The notes below the pieces were generated by a model that worked only from the letters and a program-made list of their open reading frames with translations, was not told where the DNA came from and made no database searches. The position numbers were made by a program, and so were the translations under genes. DNA of 64,000 nt from Parapedobacter sp. SGR-10 (lineage in GTDB: Bacteria > Bacteroidota > Bacteroidia > Sphingobacteriales > Sphingobacteriaceae). Below are positions 34,126 through 41,886 of this stretch, piece by piece. Where the stretch lies: NCBI RefSeq assembly GCF_011030405.1, contig NZ_JAAJTJ010000021.1, forward strand, positions 1 through 64,000, given 5' to 3'. How positions within the stretch are numbered: the stretch's first letter is position 1; every line of letters starts with the position of its first letter.

Positions 34126-34512
34126 TTAGTTCAATTTGTAGTTAGCCATGAGATTGAACCGGGGTATCTCCACTTCAAACAGAGCTCGGTCCATTTCTCG
34201 CTCCATAGTATAATACCCTTCCATATACCCCATATCGCTTTTGAGATTGCAACCAGAGGTATACTGGTGGGACTCTCCCGGTGCGAGTACGGGTTGCTCA
34301 CCGACCACTCCTTCTCCATCGACCTGCTTATGATCACCGATAGAATCGAATATTTCCCAATGCCTGCGGACAAGCCTGGCGGTATAGTCACTGTTGTTTT
34401 CGATGGTAATACGATAGGCAAACATATAATGCATATTGTCCGGATTAGAATATTCTTGTTGATAGTAACATTCTACCGAAATCAATATGCCATGCGTGGA
34501 CTGCGTAATCAT
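34126..34512 (-). CDS. apaG: ApaG domain protein (Co2+/Mg2+ efflux family)
   Basis: ApaG, 128 residues, the normal length of the stand-alone protein. It is an all-beta, fibronectin type III-like fold with the marks GILISVECYYQQEYSNP, YMFAYRITIENNSDYTARLVRRHWEIFDS, EGVVGEQPVLAPGESHQYTSGCNLKSDMGYMEGYYTM. Mutants in enterobacteria show effects on cobalt resistance and on Ap4A levels, but the biochemical role is unresolved. It is the first gene of a probable three-gene run on the minus strand (apaG, DUF4359-like, pseudouridine synthase), with palindrome P4 after its stop. Confidence 0.92.
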   Translation of the reverse strand: MITQSTHGILISVECYYQQEYSNPDNMHYMFAYRITIENNSDYTARLVRRHWEIFDSIGDHKQVDGEGVVGEQPVLAPGESHQYTSGCNLKSDMGYMEGYYTMEREMDRALFEVEIPRFNLMANYKLN

Positions 34513-34582
34513 ATTCTCAAAAATAGGAATCCTAGTTTATATTTCATAATTAATTGTTTATCGTTTTTTACAATTAAGATGT

Positions 34583-34590
34583 TATTTTTG
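34583..34590 (+). promoter_or_regulatory. -7 box of the lipoprotein gene at 34614
   Basis: TATTTTTG matches TAnnTTTG fully, 23 bp before the ATG at 34614. The upstream -33 region is A/T-rich with no clear TTTG at the right distance. Confidence 0.4.
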
Positions 34591-34613
34591 TTACTAAACA
34601 ACAATGGTAAGAT

Positions 34614-35258
34614 ATGAAATATACAATGACATTTTTAGGGTCGCTACTGTCGGCAGGTTTGCTATTTTCCTGTGGGAATAGTCCTAAAGAGGAAAAAAGT
34701 GAAGAAAAAGGGGCTTTGGAAAAAATCTCGGAGTCAGTAGGTGCGGTAAAGAACCTGAACAAGATGGCCGATTATGCAAAGGATCTGGAGTCACGCATAG
34801 AAGAGCTGAAAGCACTTTCTCCTGTATCCAACGATGTATTGAAAGCTGTTCTGCCAGAGACGTTGCAGGGCCTGAAGAGAACCTCCCTGAATGTTGGTGA
34901 TATGAGTGCACTAAATATGGCTTCCGCAAAAGGGCAATACAAGACTGAAGATAGCACAAAATCCGTGGATATAGATATCATGGACGGTGCGGGCGAAGGT
35001 GCCGGAGGGATAGTTTCTCTGGTCTTTTTAGGACTGAGTGCCGATCGTGAAAATATTACAGAAGAAGGTTACGAGAAGACGACTAAAATAGATGGTCAAC
35101 GCGCTTTAGTAAAAGAACATACCTATGGCGAGACGAAAGAATCGGAAATCCAGACGGTCCATGACGAACGTTTTGTGGTCACCCTAAAGGGTAATGGTTA
35201 CAGTCTGGAAGAGTTGATGGATGTGTTCAAAAATCTTGATCTTTCACAATTGGAATAG
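34614..35258 (+). CDS. Uncharacterised lipoprotein
   Basis: This 214-residue protein has a lipoprotein signal MKYTMTFLGSLLSAGLLFSC with Cys20, followed by a charged linker (GNSPKEEKSEEKG). A helical, possibly coiled segment (about 35-70; ISESVGAVKNLNKMADYAKDLESRIEELKAL) is followed by a compact domain with alternating strands (LPETLQGLKRTSLNVGDMSALNMASAKGQYK, VDIDIMDGAGEGAGGIVSLVFLGLSADRENITEEGYEKTTKIDGQRALVKE). Near the end it has ERFVVTLKGNGYSLEELMDVFKNLDLSQLE. I do not recognise a named family. The glycine-rich GAGEGAGGIVSLVFLG part could be a short amphipathic or membrane-touching segment. Palindrome P5 follows the stop and may act as a terminator. Confidence 0.75.
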   Translation: MKYTMTFLGSLLSAGLLFSCGNSPKEEKSEEKGALEKISESVGAVKNLNKMADYAKDLESRIEELKALSPVSNDVLKAVLPETLQGLKRTSLNVGDMSALNMASAKGQYKTEDSTKSVDIDIMDGAGEGAGGIVSLVFLGLSADRENITEEGYEKTTKIDGQRALVKEHTYGETKESEIQTVHDERFVVTLKGNGYSLEELMDVFKNLDLSQLE

Positions 35259-35287
35259 TCAGGCATATTAAGACAAGCGAAAAGGAA

Positions 35288-35321
35288 AAGATAGAGACGT
35301 TGGGTCCAACGTCTCTATCTT
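35288..35321. repeat. Palindromic element P5 (TAGAGAC arms), possible terminator
   Basis: Sixteen-base arms (35288-35303 and 35306-35321) surround a GT centre; the core is GTTGG/CCAAC. It follows the lipoprotein gene by 29 bp and continues with TGTTTTTG, so it could end transcription of that gene before the methylase gene. Confidence 0.85.
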
Positions 35322-35352
35322 GTTTTTGCCACTAATTGCTTAGGTTTGTAAT

Positions 35353-36063
35353 ATGGCAAAAGGCAAACTCTATCTGATACCCGTACCGTTGGCGGAAGGT
35401 GCTGAAAAGGCTTCGTACACATTCATGCACACTTCCATTATCAACAATATCCATGAATACATCGTGGAAAACAGCAAAACAGCCCGAAAATTCTTGAAAG
35501 CTGCAGGCTTAAGTATTCCTCAAAGTGACCTTATCCTGCACGACTATGGCAAACATGTACGTGAACAGATCGATTTCGGTACTGTTTTTGCATCTATTTT
35601 TCAAGGAAAGGATGTCGGTCTGATGTCAGAAGCCGGATGTCCGGGTGTAGCTGATCCGGGAGCCGAGGTCGTTATGGAAGCACATCGCCGCAATATCTGC
35701 GTCGTACCGCTGGTAGGACCTAGTTCGATTTTGTTGGCCCTGATGGCTTCAGGTTTCAACGGGCAGAAATTTACCTTTCACGGTTATCTACCGATAGACA
35801 AGAAGGAACGGGCAAAAAAAATCAAGGACTTAGAGATACAAAGCGAAAGGGAACATATCACGCAGATCTTTATCGAAACACCTTTCCGCAACAATCAGCT
35901 GTTGGCAGAGGTACTTCGTGTGGCCAAACCGAGCAGTATGTTGTGCATTGCGGCCAATCTCACGGCAGAGGATGAAATTGTCAAAACCAGGACTATAGCT
36001 GAATGGAAACGACAAAACATTGATCTGCATAAGATTCCGGCTATATTTTTATTATTTTCGTAA
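35353..36063 (+). CDS. SAM-dependent methyltransferase, tetrapyrrole methylase/RsmI family
   Basis: This 236-residue protein has the tetrapyrrole-methylase fold used by RsmI, which methylates the ribose of C1402 in 16S rRNA. Seen are KGKLYLIPVPLAEGA at the start, GKDVGLMSEAGCPGVADPGAEVVMEAHRR (about 91-119, the SAM-binding region), VVPLVGPSSILLALMASGFNGQKFTFHGYLP (about 121-151) and the ETPFRNNQLLAEVL stretch (about 178-191). It is shorter than E. coli RsmI and has diverged at the N-terminus, as in the Bacteroidota paralogue that is annotated only as SAM-dependent methyltransferase. Whether it acts on rRNA is not certain. Confidence 0.85.
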   Translation: MAKGKLYLIPVPLAEGAEKASYTFMHTSIINNIHEYIVENSKTARKFLKAAGLSIPQSDLILHDYGKHVREQIDFGTVFASIFQGKDVGLMSEAGCPGVADPGAEVVMEAHRRNICVVPLVGPSSILLALMASGFNGQKFTFHGYLPIDKKERAKKIKDLEIQSEREHITQIFIETPFRNNQLLAEVLRVAKPSSMLCIAANLTAEDEIVKTRTIAEWKRQNIDLHKIPAIFLLFS

Positions 36064-36142
36064 GTTTTTGTCATACGCAGGATACGAATATGTATTTGGA
36101 CAGGAATACGCTTTGTCGTGACATTTTATTAAAATCAAAATA

Positions 36143-36610
36143 ATGGGAGATATGAACGAGCTTCTACAAGGAATGAGCCGCGAATACATAATATTGGTCA
36201 TAGCTATAGGCATACTGTTTCAGACCCTCTCCTTAATATTGGCGTATAGCATTCGACAGACTGTTCTGTTGATTAGAAAGGATAACAGATGCCTCTTACC
36301 TGGACAGGCTTGGATCGTCGCTATACCCCTTTTGAATATTTTTTACAACTTTATCATCATCAGAAGACTCAGTGACTCGCTTAACAATGAGTTTTTTGAC
36401 CGTCAAGTCGCCATCGATGAAAATCCTACACTCAAGCAGGGGTATTTTATGGCATATTCATATCTAGCCACAAATTTTCCTTTACCTTTATTTATCGGTT
36501 ATCTGGCCATTATCGCTTGTTTGGTCTGTTATCTTAACTATTGGATCAAGGTCAATGAATACAGGAGGTTGCTGAGGTCTAGCAATCCAACACCCAGGGA
36601 AAATTCTTAG
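36143..36610 (+). CDS. Uncharacterised small membrane protein
   Basis: This 155-residue protein has three or so hydrophobic stretches: about 15-38 (YIILVIAIGILFQTLSLILAYSI), about 55-70 (AWIVAIPLLNIFYNFIII) and about 108-132 (LPLFIGYLAIIACLVCYLNYW). It ends in a basic tail (VNEYRRLLRSSNPTPRENS). PGQAWIVAIPLLNIFYNFIIIRRLSDSL is reminiscent of small membrane proteins of Bacteroidota that carry WxxIPxLN motifs, but I cannot give a family name. It lies between the RsmI-like gene and a repeat region, on the plus strand. The start is the ATG at 36143; MNELLQG four residues later is also possible. Confidence 0.7.
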   Translation: MGDMNELLQGMSREYIILVIAIGILFQTLSLILAYSIRQTVLLIRKDNRCLLPGQAWIVAIPLLNIFYNFIIIRRLSDSLNNEFFDRQVAIDENPTLKQGYFMAYSYLATNFPLPLFIGYLAIIACLVCYLNYWIKVNEYRRLLRSSNPTPRENS

Positions 36611-36670
36611 GGGGTGAATATCTTTTGCCTACACTTTAGAGTTGTCTAAAAAGGCTTGGTATAATGTCTT

Positions 36671-36753
36671 TTTGTCATTCCGACGATAGGAGGAATCTAA
36701 AATATGCTATTAATCAAGTGTTTAGATTCTTCGGCAAGCCTCAGAATGACAAA
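36671..36753. repeat. Inverted repeat R4 (TTTGTCATT...AATGACAAA)
   Basis: Arms 36671-36701 and 36721-36753 begin TTTGTCATTC and end GAATGACAAA, with a second paired block GAATCTAAA/TTTAGATTC near the loop. It belongs to the R family and lies between the small membrane protein gene and nif3. The nif3 frame runs through it but the real start is later. Confidence 0.75.
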
Positions 36754-36792
36754 TTTTACGGTTCTGCTTTACTTTTTAGCCCCCCTCTTACA

Positions 36793-36820
36793 TTGTCTAA
36801 CAAAATCTTCCTTATCTTTA
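36793..36820 (+). promoter_or_regulatory. Promoter of nif3
   Basis: TTG (36793-36795), 17 bp, then TATCTTTA (36813-36820), seven of eight matches to TAnnTTTG. The ATG at 36838 follows 17 bp later, which fixes the start downstream of repeat R4. Confidence 0.45.
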
Positions 36821-36837
36821 AAGACAAATTTATGCTA

Positions 36838-37935
36838 ATGAAAGTCAAAGATCTTACCCAATATCTGGAAACTATCGCCCCACTATCCTATCAAGAACCT
36901 TACGACAACTCGGGCTTGATCGTGGGAAATGCAAATGACGAAATTTCCAAAGCCCTGATTGTCTTAGACTGTACTGAGGAAGTCGTACAAGAAGCGATCG
37001 ATAAAGGCTGTGATATCATCATAGCCCACCACCCTATCATCTTCAAAGGGCTAAAAAAGCTGAACGGCAACAACTACGTCGAGCGTACTGTCATCAAGGC
37101 CATCCAACACAACATTGTCCTATATGCCATCCACACCAATCTAGACAACGTACTGGGGGGTGTCAGCTCCAAGATAGCCGATCGTTTGGAATTGGAAAAC
37201 CAAGCTATACTAAGCCCCAAATCCGGCTTACTCAAAAAACTGTCGGTGTTCGTACCCCGTACACATGTGGATGCCGTACGCCAATCGTTGTTTGATGCCG
37301 GTGCCGGTCATATCGGAGATTATGATCAGTGCAGCTACAATTCGGCGGGTTACGGGACTTTTCGACCTCTGGAGGGCGCAGATCCGGCCATCGGAGAAAT
37401 CGGCGAGCAGGAGCGGATAGAGGAAACCAAAGTAGAAGTGATCTATCCGGCTTATCTTGAACGGCAGATCATGGTAGCTATGTTGGCGGCACATCCCTAC
37501 GAAGAAGTAGCACATGATATCTACGCGTTGGACAATAGATTACACACCGTAGGCTCCGGTGTCATCGGCAACCTGACAGAGACTCAGGATGGACGATCTT
37601 TTCTAGCCTACCTCAAGCAAAAACTAAACTTACATGTCATACGGCATACGGCCTTGCTGGATAAACCTGTACAGCGTGTAGCGGTCTGTGGCGGTGCCGG
37701 AGGTTTTTTGCTGCAGGATGCCATCCGTTCGGGAGCAGATGTTTTCGTGACAGCGGATTACAAATATCATGAGTTTTTTGATGCCGAAGGACAAATCGTC
37801 ATCGCCGACATAGGGCATTACGAAAGTGAACAATTCACGCAAGAATTATTGTTGGAGATTATTCAGAAAAAATTTGCTAACTTTGCTGTCTTATTAACGG
37901 AAACAGAGACAAATCCAATAAAATACTTTTGTTAA
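36838..37935 (+). CDS. Nif3-like dinuclear metal center hexameric protein
   Basis: This 365-residue protein is of the Nif3/YqfO family, a widely kept protein that forms hexamers with two metal ions per subunit and has no firmly known reaction. Metal-binding sequences are IIAHHPIIFKGLKKL (about 61-75, HH) and IHTNLDNVLGGV (about 99-110), and IADIGHYESEQF near the end (about 325-336, H and E). The insert between them (about 125-225, LLKKLSVFVPRTHVDAVRQSLFDAGAGHIGDYDQCSY) is the PII-like domain of the longer YqfO type. The frame could be read 58 codons upstream, but that part is repeat R4 and promoter. Its stop overlaps by one base with the start of the zinc-ribbon gene (TAATG), showing tight coupling. 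Confidence 0.92.
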   Translation: MKVKDLTQYLETIAPLSYQEPYDNSGLIVGNANDEISKALIVLDCTEEVVQEAIDKGCDIIIAHHPIIFKGLKKLNGNNYVERTVIKAIQHNIVLYAIHTNLDNVLGGVSSKIADRLELENQAILSPKSGLLKKLSVFVPRTHVDAVRQSLFDAGAGHIGDYDQCSYNSAGYGTFRPLEGADPAIGEIGEQERIEETKVEVIYPAYLERQIMVAMLAAHPYEEVAHDIYALDNRLHTVGSGVIGNLTETQDGRSFLAYLKQKLNLHVIRHTALLDKPVQRVAVCGGAGGFLLQDAIRSGADVFVTADYKYHEFFDAEGQIVIADIGHYESEQFTQELLLEIIQKKFANFAVLLTETETNPIKYFC

Positions 37936-38672
37936 TGGAACAAACGGTAGAACAAAAATTAGAATCATTGTGGACATTACAGTCGATCCACACTCAAATA
38001 GATAAGATCCGCCAGGTACGTGGCGAACTTCCTATCGAGGTTGCTGACTTAGAAGATGAGATTGCAGGACTAGAGACTCGTTTGGAAAAAATAAGAGTCG
38101 AGTTGGATGACTTGGAAGATTCCATCGTCACACGTAGAAATATGATCAAGGATTCACAAGCCGCAATCAAGAAATACGAAACCCAGCTGAACGAGGTAAA
38201 GAACAACCGGGAGTACGATGCGATCACAAAAGAAATCGAAATCCAGGGCTTAGAAATCCAGGTTTGTGAAAAGCGTATCAAAGAGGCTGAATTCGAGATC
38301 AGCAACAAGACTGAAGCATACGAAAAAACACAAAGCAACCTCGAATTCAACAAAGCGGAGTTAGAGATCAAAAAACAGGAGCTAGACACCATTACAGCAG
38401 AAACACAAGTCGAAGAAGACTCTTTATTAGCCAAAGCAGAAGAAGCTTCCGCTAAGATAGAAGACCGTCTACAGCTAGTGTACAACAAGCTTCGTAGATC
38501 TTTCCGCAACGGACTAGCCGTTGTATCCATCGAAAGGGATAGCTGTTCGGGATGCCACAACAAGATCCCACCTCAATTGCAATCTGAAATCCGCCAACGC
38601 AAGAAAATTATCATCTGTGAACACTGCGGACGTATACTGGTCGATGAGATGATCGCTTCAGTAGAAGCGTAA
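37935..38672 (+). CDS. C4-type zinc ribbon coiled-coil protein
   Basis: This 245-residue protein starts at the ATG at 37935, overlapping the nif3 stop. About residues 5-180 are a long coiled coil (ADLEDEIAGLETRLEKIRVELDDLED, KKYETQLNEVKNNREYDAITKEIEIQGLE). A C-terminal zinc ribbon has two CxxC pairs, CSGCHN (about 203) and CEHCGR (about 227). The family (CT398/DUF164 type) is nearly always next to nif3, as here, and in other species has been linked to sigma-54 binding or to RNA metabolism, but no role is agreed. The pair is likely one transcription unit ended by the hairpin at 38704. Confidence 0.92.
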   Translation: MEQTVEQKLESLWTLQSIHTQIDKIRQVRGELPIEVADLEDEIAGLETRLEKIRVELDDLEDSIVTRRNMIKDSQAAIKKYETQLNEVKNNREYDAITKEIEIQGLEIQVCEKRIKEAEFEISNKTEAYEKTQSNLEFNKAELEIKKQELDTITAETQVEEDSLLAKAEEASAKIEDRLQLVYNKLRRSFRNGLAVVSIERDSCSGCHNKIPPQLQSEIRQRKKIIICEHCGRILVDEMIASVEA

Positions 38673-38703
38673 AAGATCATCCGTAAAATATAAATGGTAT
38701 AAT

Positions 38704-38734
38704 AAAAAGTCCGGGCAATTTGTCCGGACTTTTT
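38704..38734 (+). terminator. Terminator after the nif3/zinc-ribbon pair
   Basis: AAAAAGTCCGG (38704-38714) pairs with CCGGACTTTTT (38724-38734), with three further inner pairs and a short loop. The T run follows on the plus strand and an equal run on the minus strand, so it may serve both convergent genes. Confidence 0.9.
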
Positions 38735-38748
38735 GTTTATAATCATTT

Positions 38749-40212
38749 TTAAGGTACAAAAACCATCTCTACATTTTCGACAGCATAACCAAACCGATCA
38801 GAGGCTTTGATTCGGATCCGATGGCTACCAGATGAAAGCGGTGGGATGATAGCCTCCCAAATATGAGGTGAAGATCTTTTGCGCAGAGGATTGATCTTCT
38901 TTCCAGATGCAGGAAAATGCTTTTGCCTGTTGTTTTCAATTAGACGAAGAACCGATTCAGCAGGTCGTTTTGTATGCCCCATTGTTATCCATTCGCCCTC
39001 GTCTATTTGAAGGAATACCGCTGTGCTGTCAGAAGCTCCATAGAGGTTGGCAATCAAGGTATCTCCCCGCAGTGTCATATCCATCTGTTGGCCTTTGTCC
39101 AAACCGATACCTTTGTAGTGTAGGGTGTAACATTTCTTGTCAAAATCAATCGTAAAGTAATTTCGGGGACTACCACATTGCATGAGTGCTTCCGGGATTC
39201 CCTGCGTATTGGTCTCGCCGGTCCACCAATTGCCTGAGGGCGCGCCGGTCACCAATTCCTGCACACGTCCTTGATTATAGAAATGACGACCTACCTGATG
39301 GGTGTGACCGGAAAGAATCAATACATTTTCAAATTTTTCCAATAACGTGAGTACCTCCGTACGATTGCGGGTATAACGCATGGGAATATGTTGACAGATC
39401 ACGACCGGTGTATGCAAAGGTATAGTTTTCAGATCGTTGGCCAGAAACTCGAGCTGATCATCTGTAAGACGCCCTTCGTAAGACCGCTTGCCCGTGGAAA
39501 AAACATTGTTGAATACGATGAAATGTACACCACCGTAATGAAAAGCATAGGTAGAAGCTCCAAATTCACGGTTAAAATGATCGTCCATATGCTCGGCATT
39601 TTCCGTATTGCGGTCATGATTCCCAACGAGGGTCCAAGACGGGGACGGAAGGGCATTGAGCATATCCTTGAAAGGAGACAATAAGCTCATTTGGTCATTG
39701 ACCAGATCGCCTAGGATCAAATGAAAAGTGATATCCCGCCTACCGGCTAATTCCTGGAAAATCGTCTTCCCGGCATAATTCATTTCATCGGTGTCGCCTA
39801 CCTGAATATCCCCAATGGCTCCTATCCGGAAGGTTGTGGATTGGTTCTCGGCTATCAGGCCGAAGTTGTGCCGTTGGGACGAGCCAGCTGTGGCCTCCTT
39901 CCCTAAGTATAGAAAAAGGGAGTTGTTGACTTGTTCTGTACTCTTCTTTGCAAGTGCATATCCATTGGGAACAATCGGAAACACGGATTGGCCAATCGTA
40001 ACCGGGATTCGGAAATAACCTTTGTTGTCCGTATATACGATATCCTTTCCATTGGATACCGCTACTTTTTTTAACCCCCATTCTCCACGGTCAACGACTT
40101 GATTTTGGTTTTTATCGTGAAATACTTTTCCCTCGACCCATACTATGGTCTGTGCAGAGAGCCATACAGGTAAAAAGAGCAGAAGAAGGAGAGGTAAAGG
40201 AAATTTTAGCAT
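38749..40212 (-). CDS. Secreted calcineurin-like phosphoesterase
   Basis: This 487-residue protein has a signal peptide (MLKFPLPLLLLLFLPVWLSAQ). It has an N-terminal Ig-like domain (about 25-110; VEGKVFHDKNQNQVVDRGEWGLKKVAVSNG), a metallophosphoesterase core (about 130-345) and a C-terminal beta domain (about 355-485, the MetallophosC type). Metal ligands appear in the usual order: GDIQVGD, ILGDLVND, LVGNHDRN, VICQHIPMR and LSGHTHQVGRH. The substrate is not clear; members have been connected to phosphodiester or phospholipid breakdown. It follows the big M16/SusCD operon by about 160 bp, with inverted repeat R5 in between, so it is probably separate from it. Confidence 0.9.
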   Translation of the reverse strand: MLKFPLPLLLLLFLPVWLSAQTIVWVEGKVFHDKNQNQVVDRGEWGLKKVAVSNGKDIVYTDNKGYFRIPVTIGQSVFPIVPNGYALAKKSTEQVNNSLFLYLGKEATAGSSQRHNFGLIAENQSTTFRIGAIGDIQVGDTDEMNYAGKTIFQELAGRRDITFHLILGDLVNDQMSLLSPFKDMLNALPSPSWTLVGNHDRNTENAEHMDDHFNREFGASTYAFHYGGVHFIVFNNVFSTGKRSYEGRLTDDQLEFLANDLKTIPLHTPVVICQHIPMRYTRNRTEVLTLLEKFENVLILSGHTHQVGRHFYNQGRVQELVTGAPSGNWWTGETNTQGIPEALMQCGSPRNYFTIDFDKKCYTLHYKGIGLDKGQQMDMTLRGDTLIANLYGASDSTAVFLQIDEGEWITMGHTKRPAESVLRLIENNRQKHFPASGKKINPLRKRSSPHIWEAIIPPLSSGSHRIRIKASDRFGYAVENVEMVFVP

Positions 40213-40249
40213 GGAAGGAGAATAAGAAGCAATGTGAAAAGTAAACTAC

Positions 40250-40324
40250 ATCGTCATTTCGACAAAGAATGAGGAGAAATCTATAATTTATCCATAGATT
40301 TCTCCCGTTGGTCGAAATGACGAT
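40250..40324. repeat. Inverted repeat R5, two-tier hairpin, possible terminator
   Basis: Outer arms ATCGTCATTTCGAC (40250-40263 and 40311-40324) are perfect, and inner arms GGAGAAATCTAT (40273-40284 and 40294-40305) are perfect too. It lies just after the stop of the last gene in the M16/SusCD operon, so it may end that operon. It is the cleanest member of the R family here. Confidence 0.85.
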
Positions 40325-40375
40325 ATAGTGTTTTGTTAGAACTGTTTAGAAAGTCTCCCTAACAACATCGTCCGG

Positions 40376-41881
40376 TTAGTTAGGGGTGTCGTACTTGTAC
40401 ACGACAATATTATTTGCTCCATTGAGGTATGACGCGTAACCGGTACCATCTGACGCGAAGTCTAAAGAAATGAAAGCTCCAGCGCTAACTGCACTCTCCA
40501 ATACTACTGGCTCTTTCCAATCTTGTGTTTCAGAGTCAAAGGTTTGTACTGTTGGAAACCCTTGTTCGTCACGATAAAAAATATGGACTGCTCCGTTAGG
40601 AGCTACAGCGACATTGTAATATCGACTATTTACCAAAGACTGATCAACTTGGATAATACTGCCTACTTGGCTCCAAGTTTGAGTCTCAGCATTATATTTT
40701 TTTACCCTTGGCTTATAAGAACCACTCGCATTATCCCCCGCAGCGATATATATATTTCCGTCTTGATCAACATCCATATCGAAATCTCTCACATATATAC
40801 CAGTTGCACCTTCTTCTATAGTTTGATCAACAATCGTGGTCCAAAGGCCGCTCTGGAACTTATAGACGGAGTAGTTCGAAGGGTTTGTGGCATTGTATAT
40901 AGCGAGGTATGTTGCATCTCCAACAGTTTTAGCTTTCATAATTCCTCCAATTAATCCATCTTCTCGTCCGGTTATCCTATTGTCTATATTCCAAGTACTA
41001 CCATTGAAATGAGAGTATACTGTTGCTCTCCGTGGGACGGTATAATTTCTGTCATTAATTTGATTGAAGAGAATAGGATAATTATTTGTAGGATTTATTG
41101 CCATTGCTGTGTAACTCACAGCAGCAGAGAAAACGGAACCTCCACCCACTACAGACCATGAATTACCGTCGTAACTCTGTACGATAGGTGCTTGTGATGG
41201 TGAAGTGGCGTAATCCGGGAAACTTACAAATAGCTTTCCTTCATCGTTAAATACCATCGCTAATTCCGTAGCGACACGGCCACTTGATAAAGCTCCGCCC
41301 AAAGCGGTCCAAGAACTGTTTTCATACTTTATTACGTGTGCTTTTCGTAGATCGGTGTCTGAGTTACTCAGGCTGTATAAGAAATAAGGCACATGAGATG
41401 TAGGGTGTATTGCCATTTTAAAGTCGAGTACTGCGTGCTCTGTATAAGCTCCCACCCTTGTCCACACATAATCTGCGGCATTGACGACGGTCACAGTATA
41501 GCGGGCATTGGTTTTTCCTTCCGTGGTAATATAATCTACAGGTGTACTAAAGTCATTTTTGGTCACACCGGATTGCTGTGGAATACCGGATACAGTGACA
41601 GTGGTATTGTCTGTCGTTGTAAAACGAGCGACCAAATTAGTTCTGTCCACTTCCTTAGGCAATTCGATCTGTATAGCATTGCCGCTCACACTACTGACGA
41701 TATAATCCCGAAACAGATTGTCCTCATTGTCCTCGGCATAAAAGCCGAAAGAAAGCATTTTCGGATCGGCCTTATCCGGAATATCATCTCCTTTTTTGCT
41801 ACAGCTACCTATGGCAATTGCAGCAACTGCTATCATAAGATAGTACGCTAGTTTGTTCAATTGTTTCATGTTCATCTTCAT
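40376..41881 (-). CDS. Lipoprotein with Ig-like N-terminus and beta-propeller
   Basis: This 501-residue lipoprotein has its lipobox near IAIGSC (about Cys27). An N-terminal all-beta part (about 35-130) of the kind found in DUF5018-like surface lipoproteins (KMLSFGFYAEDNEDNLFRDYIVSSVSGNAIQIELP, then TEGKTNARYTVTVVNAADY) precedes a five- to seven-bladed propeller. The propeller has recurring W-x-VG motifs (WTRVGAYTEHAVLDFKMAIHP, WTALGGAL, WSVVGGGSVFSAAVSYTAMAINP, WSQVGSIIQVD). I see no catalytic motif. It is the last gene of the operon, 5 bp after the M16 gene, and probably faces outward on the cell surface where it could bind a ligand. Confidence 0.75.
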   Translation of the reverse strand: MKMNMKQLNKLAYYLMIAVAAIAIGSCSKKGDDIPDKADPKMLSFGFYAEDNEDNLFRDYIVSSVSGNAIQIELPKEVDRTNLVARFTTTDNTTVTVSGIPQQSGVTKNDFSTPVDYITTEGKTNARYTVTVVNAADYVWTRVGAYTEHAVLDFKMAIHPTSHVPYFLYSLSNSDTDLRKAHVIKYENSSWTALGGALSSGRVATELAMVFNDEGKLFVSFPDYATSPSQAPIVQSYDGNSWSVVGGGSVFSAAVSYTAMAINPTNNYPILFNQINDRNYTVPRRATVYSHFNGSTWNIDNRITGREDGLIGGIMKAKTVGDATYLAIYNATNPSNYSVYKFQSGLWTTIVDQTIEEGATGIYVRDFDMDVDQDGNIYIAAGDNASGSYKPRVKKYNAETQTWSQVGSIIQVDQSLVNSRYYNVAVAPNGAVHIFYRDEQGFPTVQTFDSETQDWKEPVVLESAVSAGAFISLDFASDGTGYASYLNGANNIVVYKYDTPN

Positions 41882-41886
41882 TTATG

